A stretch of 64,000 bases of DNA from Marinitoga piezophila KA3. GTDB lineage: Bacteria; Thermotogota; Thermotogae; Petrotogales; Petrotogaceae. Under the pieces are notes generated by a model that was given only the letters and a program-made list of their open reading frames with translations, made no database searches and was not told the origin of the DNA. The DNA lies in the NCBI RefSeq assembly GCF_000255135.1, contig NC_016751.1:558001-622000 (forward strand). The letters are read 5' to 3'. Numbering within the stretch: the stretch's first letter is position 1; each line of letters starts with the position of its first letter. The position numbers were made by a program, and so were the translations under genes. Below, in pieces: positions 60,149 to 64,000 of the stretch.

Positions 60149-60493
60149 ATGATACAATACATATTTATAATTTTAATATTAATTGGTATATATGGTCTTT
60201 TAACTCAAAAAAATCTAATAAAGCTTGTTGTAGCTTTAAATGTTTTGGAAGTAGGAGTTAATCTTTTCATAATCTCAGTTGGTTATGTAAATGATGGTGT
60301 TGCTCCTATATTATTCAACGGTGTAAAAACAACAAACAGTCTTTTTGTTGATCCATTACCTCAAGCATTGGTACTTACAGCTATTGTTATTGGTGTTGGT
60401 GTAACAGCATTGGCATTAACAGTTGTAAGAAAATTATACGCAAAATACGGCACATTAGAATTGGACGAGATGGGGAGTGAAAGCAATGATTAA
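60149..60493 (+). CDS. mrpC: Mrp-type antiporter subunit C homologue (MbsG/MbhG, NuoK-like)
   Basis: A 114-aa, three-helix membrane subunit: 'GIYGLLTQKNLIKLVVALNVLEVGVNLFII' and 'DPLPQALVLTAIVIGVGVTALALTVVRKLY', the NuoK/MrpC motifs with a conserved Glu in the second helix. It directly follows the upstream stop codon, with the SD GGAGGGGA. Confidence 0.94.
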   Translation: MIQYIFIILILIGIYGLLTQKNLIKLVVALNVLEVGVNLFIISVGYVNDGVAPILFNGVKTTNSLFVDPLPQALVLTAIVIGVGVTALALTVVRKLYAKYGTLELDEMGSESND

Positions 60494-61886
60494 TCCTATC
60501 TTATTAATCGCGATACCATTACTATTCGCATTTTTATCTGTAATGTTTAAAACTTTAGATAAAACATTATTAATAATTGCTGTTTTATTTAATGCATTTG
60601 CTTCATTTGCTTTACAACAGGGAACTATTATCGTAGGTGGTTGGAAGCCTCCTTTCGGTATTAATCTTGTTGTTGATCAATATGCAGCTTATGGATTGAT
60701 GATAGTAAATGTTGTATTTGCACTTGCAGTATTAACTTCAATGTCATCAATTAAAAAATATTCAACTGTATTATTGGTTTCATTAACTTCATTAAACGGT
60801 TTGCTCATGACAGGTGACTTATTCAATTTATTCGTTTTCCTTGAAATTGCATCAATTTCAGCATATATTCTTTCTACAATGACAAAAAATTACAAAGGAA
60901 CATTTAATTACATTATCCTCGGTGCATTGGGTTCAAATTTATACCTTTTAGGTATAATTATCCTTTATGCCACTGCAGGAACATTAAATATGGCTGACAT
61001 GCACGCAAAACTCTCTGGAATAAATAGCGATGTATTATTATTAGCACTTACATTTATCTTTGCTGGTTTTGCAGTAGAATCTAAATTATTACCATTTAAC
61101 GGTTGGGTAAAAATGGTTTATGGAAACACAAATGACTTAAATGGCGCTATTTTTGCTTCAGCATATGCAACAACGGCAATAATGGTATTTGGTAGATTAT
61201 TTACACAAATCCTTGTTGTCGATGGAACACTTAAAACAATATTCTTAACAATTGCAGTATTGACATTTGTGTTTGGAGAAATTGCAGCATTTGCTCAAAG
61301 AAATGTACGAGGTATTCTTGCATTTTCAAGTGTTGGACAGGCTGGTTTAATTGCAACATTGTTCTTATCAGGTGTAACTGGCGGGGCAATGATGCAGGTT
61401 GCTAATAATGCATTAGCAAAATTAATAATGTTTACAATAGCCGGTGCAATGTTTGTATATACTGGAACAGATAATGTAGAAAAATTACAGGGATTATTTA
61501 AAAAACATAAATTAATTGGTTTTGGATTTAGTGTTGCAGCATTATCATTGGTAGGATTACCTCTATTCTACGGTTTCTACGTAAAGGTATTTGCTTTATC
61601 AACATTATTTACATTAAAAAGTTTCTGGATTCCTGCATTTATCTTATTTGCAAGTTTAATTGAAGGTATTTATTACATCAGAATGTTGGTAAAACTCTGG
61701 AATCCTGGTGAAGAAGGAAAAGAATCAAAAGACGAATACACAACAAAATTATCCTTGGAAAACACATTTGCTTATGCACTTTTAGCTGTTGTAGTTGCAG
61801 CATTTATCATTTATGTAAGTTTTAATCCTGAATTTATTACTCAAGGCATAAGCAATTACCTTTCCAACATAGCGGGAGGGATGTGA
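60486..61886 (+). CDS. mrpD: Mrp-type antiporter subunit D homologue (MbsH/MbhH)
   Basis: A 466-aa polytopic protein with about 14 membrane segments, an ion-pumping subunit of the NuoL/M/N family. 'TGDLFNLFVFLEIASISAYIL' (Glu in helix 5), 'GFAVESKLLPFNGWVKMVYG' (helix 7 Lys) and 'QRNVRGILAFSSVGQAG' are the ion-path residues. The start is ATG 60486 with GGGGAGTG; it overlaps mrpC by 8 bases. Confidence 0.94.
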   Translation: MINPILLIAIPLLFAFLSVMFKTLDKTLLIIAVLFNAFASFALQQGTIIVGGWKPPFGINLVVDQYAAYGLMIVNVVFALAVLTSMSSIKKYSTVLLVSLTSLNGLLMTGDLFNLFVFLEIASISAYILSTMTKNYKGTFNYIILGALGSNLYLLGIIILYATAGTLNMADMHAKLSGINSDVLLLALTFIFAGFAVESKLLPFNGWVKMVYGNTNDLNGAIFASAYATTAIMVFGRLFTQILVVDGTLKTIFLTIAVLTFVFGEIAAFAQRNVRGILAFSSVGQAGLIATLFLSGVTGGAMMQVANNALAKLIMFTIAGAMFVYTGTDNVEKLQGLFKKHKLIGFGFSVAALSLVGLPLFYGFYVKVFALSTLFTLKSFWIPAFILFASLIEGIYYIRMLVKLWNPGEEGKESKDEYTTKLSLENTFAYALLAVVVAAFIIYVSFNPEFITQGISNYLSNIAGGM

Positions 61887-61887
61887 C

Positions 61888-63729
61888 GTGGCTTTAAATA
61901 CATTAATCTTATTTATATTACTCGGCGGATTGGTTACATATGCAGTTTCAAAGTTCAATGATAAAGCAGGAGCTTATTTAACAATATTAATCTCAGTTGT
62001 TGCATTATTTGTTGTATATACATTAAAGGATTCAGCAGGTGAAGTACTTAATGTATTTACATACGGGAATTATTCACTTGATCTTGTAACTTCATCATAT
62101 GCATGGTTCTTCTCAATTGTAATGGTTATTGTATATGCAATGGTTTCATTCTTTAATCCATACTGGATGGAAAAGGTAATACATCCAGCAGCATATAATC
62201 TTTTCTATGTATTATCTTTAGGTGGAACTATAGGTGTATTTTATTCAAAAGACTTTTTAACTTTATTCATCTTCTGGGAATTAGTAGTTTGGTCATCAAT
62301 GTTTATTATTCCTTTAGGTAAATCCAGAAGAGCTTCAGTTGTATATTATGGAATTAGTACAATAGGTTCATTCTCAATGTTATATGCAATATTATTATTA
62401 AATTCAAAATACGGAACATTTGATATCTCAACAACAGTATCAAAAATGGCTGAAGATCCAAACTTTGCAGTTTTATTCTTCTTCTTAATTGTAATGGCTG
62501 GTTTAACAAAATTGGGTATTTTCCCATTCCATACATGGTTACCAATTGCACACGGTAATGCTCCACATACATTCTCACCTGTATTGTCAGGTGGTCTTGT
62601 AAAAATGGGTGGTTTTGTTGCATTTTTAATGACAGCTGTATTCCCAACATTTAAAGTATTCTCAAATCATTTCCAGATTATGGGTCACCCATTTGAAAAT
62701 TATATTTTAATGTTACTCGGTGGAATTAGTATAATAATTGGAACATTAATGGCTATAAAACAGGACGATGCAAAGAGATTAATTGCTTACTCAACAGTAA
62801 GTAATAGTGGTTATATATTAATAGGTCTTGCATTAACAGATCAAACAGCATTTGCTGGAGGTATGATGCACGTATTTAATCATGCTATGGCTTCAGCAGC
62901 AATGTTCCTTGCTTTTGCAGCAGTAGCTTACAGAACAGGAACAACAAAGATCTCAGAACTTGGTGGATTAATCAAAAAAATGCCTGTAACATTTGCTGCA
63001 TATCTTATTGCAATTATTTCATTAGCAGGTATACCACCTATGAGTGGATTTGCATCAAAGTGGTTAATCTTCCAGGGATTAATTAGAAAAGGAAACATGT
63101 TCATTGCATTTGCAGCATTCTTTGGAAGTGTTGGATCATTTATGTATGTATTCAGACCATTAGCAGGCGCATTTTTAGGACAATTATCTCCAAAACATGA
63201 AGATGTAAAAGAAGTTCCTTTCTTAATGCAAATACCAATGTTGATCATTTCCGGTTTAACATTGTTATATGGTGTATATCCAGGATTAATGCTAAGATAT
63301 ATAGCTAAAATTCAGGAAGTTGTAGGAATTAAACCTATTGTAATTGATGGTTTTAAAGTTATGACTCCAAATGGTATGTGGGATTCATGGATAGTTACAT
63401 TGGTATTTGGTGCAGGATTTATTGTAGCTACAATACTTTATTTTGTATTGCCAAAATCAAAGTCCGTAGGATTAATGGATACTTATACATCAGCAGAATT
63501 TATTCATGATCCAGATTTATATCACTATTCAGCAAATTACTATGCCCCATTTGAAAGATTATATGCAAATCATCCTTCTGTTGAAAAGTTCTATGATGCA
63601 ATTGCATTAAGGGTAAAAGAACTTGGACAGTTGGTAAGAACATGGTTCTTCAATGAAAATCCAGCATTTACTGTTTTCTGGATTTCAATTGTAATAACTG
63701 CAATATTTATGTGGGGTGATAAAATATGA
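61888..63729 (+). CDS. Second large antiporter-like subunit (MbsH'/NuoL-like)
   Basis: A 613-aa polytopic protein of the NuoL/MrpA family. 'DFLTLFIFWELVVWSSMFIIPL' (helix 5 Glu), 'LTKLGIFPFHTWLPIAHGNAPHTFSPVLSG' (helix 7 Lys) and 'KQDDAKRLIAYSTVSNSGYI' carry the conserved ion-path residues. The C-terminal 100 residues ('FERLYANHPSVEKFYDAIALRVKELGQLVRTWF', then a final helix) resemble the lateral helix and closing helix of NuoL and of MbsH' in archaeal Mbs complexes. A start GTG 61888 follows GGGAGGGATG. Mbh hydrogenases lack this second pump. Confidence 0.9.
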   Translation: MALNTLILFILLGGLVTYAVSKFNDKAGAYLTILISVVALFVVYTLKDSAGEVLNVFTYGNYSLDLVTSSYAWFFSIVMVIVYAMVSFFNPYWMEKVIHPAAYNLFYVLSLGGTIGVFYSKDFLTLFIFWELVVWSSMFIIPLGKSRRASVVYYGISTIGSFSMLYAILLLNSKYGTFDISTTVSKMAEDPNFAVLFFFLIVMAGLTKLGIFPFHTWLPIAHGNAPHTFSPVLSGGLVKMGGFVAFLMTAVFPTFKVFSNHFQIMGHPFENYILMLLGGISIIIGTLMAIKQDDAKRLIAYSTVSNSGYILIGLALTDQTAFAGGMMHVFNHAMASAAMFLAFAAVAYRTGTTKISELGGLIKKMPVTFAAYLIAIISLAGIPPMSGFASKWLIFQGLIRKGNMFIAFAAFFGSVGSFMYVFRPLAGAFLGQLSPKHEDVKEVPFLMQIPMLIISGLTLLYGVYPGLMLRYIAKIQEVVGIKPIVIDGFKVMTPNGMWDSWIVTLVFGAGFIVATILYFVLPKSKSVGLMDTYTSAEFIHDPDLYHYSANYYAPFERLYANHPSVEKFYDAIALRVKELGQLVRTWFFNENPAFTVFWISIVITAIFMWGDKI

Positions 63730-64000
63730 CAACATTCTTTATGGCCACAGGGTTAGTATTATTAGCCTTCTTCTGGCAGGTAACCCTTTCAGGTATTCAA
63801 AGAAAAGTAGTTGCTAAAATACACATGAGAGTTGGTTCTCCATGGTACCAGAACTTTATTGATTTATTCAAAGCTTTCAGTAAAAGTTCAATTTCACACG
63901 GTTTTATATATGATTTCGGTGTTTTAATGGCTTTGGGAGGAACAATAGCAACTTTAATTTTCGTTCCAGCGGGAAATATCGTTGTATTTAAAAATCTCGA
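63726..64000 (+). CDS. NuoH/MbsM-like membrane subunit, N-terminal part, runs off the right edge
   Basis: A frame opens at ATG 63726 (overlapping the upstream stop as ATGA) and continues to the last base, giving 91 residues. It has an N-terminal membrane helix (FFMATGLVLLAFFWQVTLSG), then 'RKVVAKIHMRVGSPWYQNFIDLFKAFSKSS', the amphipathic segment that links to the quinone/ferredoxin side in NuoH/MbhM-type subunits, and a second helix. Its place right after H' fits the Mbs/Mbx gene order (H-H'-M-J-K-L-N). Confidence 0.85.
   Translation, partial: MTTFFMATGLVLLAFFWQVTLSGIQRKVVAKIHMRVGSPWYQNFIDLFKAFSKSSISHGFIYDFGVLMALGGTIATLIFVPAGNIVVFKNL

Noticed and set aside
1-64000. CRISPR arrays, insertion sequences, prophage genes
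   Set aside because: I looked for direct repeats with regular spacing, transposase or integrase motifs and phage structural genes and found none.

Overview
The window is AT-rich, densely packed bacterial DNA with strong Shine-Dalgarno sites and many start/stop overlaps. The gene set points to a thermophilic, anaerobic, fermentative member of the Thermotogota, most likely Petrotogaceae close to Marinitoga. It combines a V/A-type ATPase, an Mrp-antiporter-linked respiratory complex of the Mbh/Mbs type, lysine synthesis by the acetylated DAP route under a lysine riboswitch, and many c-di-GMP genes. The genus is inference; no rRNA is present.

Layout. 1-2.67 kb (-): the edge of a periplasmic-binding-protein-like gene, then mgsA, a hemolysin III family gene and a phospholipase D-like gene. 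2.69-11.35 kb (-): a nine-gene V-type ATPase operon in the order H(G)-C-I-K-F-E-A-B-D, interrupted between I and K by a 200-bp strongly folded element. 11.6-16.6 kb (+): a phosphoesterase, two GGDEF diguanylate cyclases and an amidohydrolase. 16.6-19.2 kb: a Zn/Cd/Pb P-type ATPase and a convergent ArsR/SmtB-type repressor. 19.2-23 kb: a small membrane protein, a phosphoglucomutase and a beta-barrel-like envelope protein. 23.1-31.25 kb (-): riboswitch, then asd-lysA-dapA-dapB-dapH-lysC-aminotransferase-deacetylase. 31.3-32.9 kb (-): a third GGDEF protein, with a 36-codon ORF coupled to its stop. 33-34.9 kb (+): a DUF362 ferredoxin protein and a PfkB kinase. 34.9-40.2 kb: an ABC-transporter island with one broken permease, bounded by two inverted copies of one hairpin. 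40.2-46.5 kb (-): HAD phosphatase, methyltransferase, dxr, a membrane-anchored unknown, a histidine kinase/response regulator pair and an HD-GYP protein. 46.65 kb: tRNA-Thr(CGT). 46.8-57.5 kb (+): tilS-ftsH-thioesterase-response regulator-histidine kinase-pyrimidine phosphorylase-NAGPA protein-EF-G2. 57.7 kb to the right edge (+): an ArsR-family regulator with a palindromic operator, then the mrpEFG/B/C/D-like genes, a second large antiporter-like subunit and the start of a NuoH-like gene. The order H, H', M resembles the archaeal Mbs/Mbx complex more than the Mbh hydrogenase.

How it works together. The Mbs/Mbh-like complex would build an ion gradient that the V-type ATPase could use. Lysine level gates the whole aspartate-to-lysine operon through transcription termination. 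Zn/Cd efflux is controlled by the neighbouring ArsR repressor. Three GGDEF proteins and one HD-GYP protein set c-di-GMP. Many promoters share an extended -10 box, TGNTATAAT.

Most unusual spots: the folded element inside the ATPase operon, the ABC island (inserted domain, broken permease, inverted flanking hairpins), the ArsR-plus-Mbs arrangement, a possible terminator/SD-sequestering switch before a response regulator, and the 36-aa ORF coupled to a diguanylate cyclase. None is proven to be a new system.
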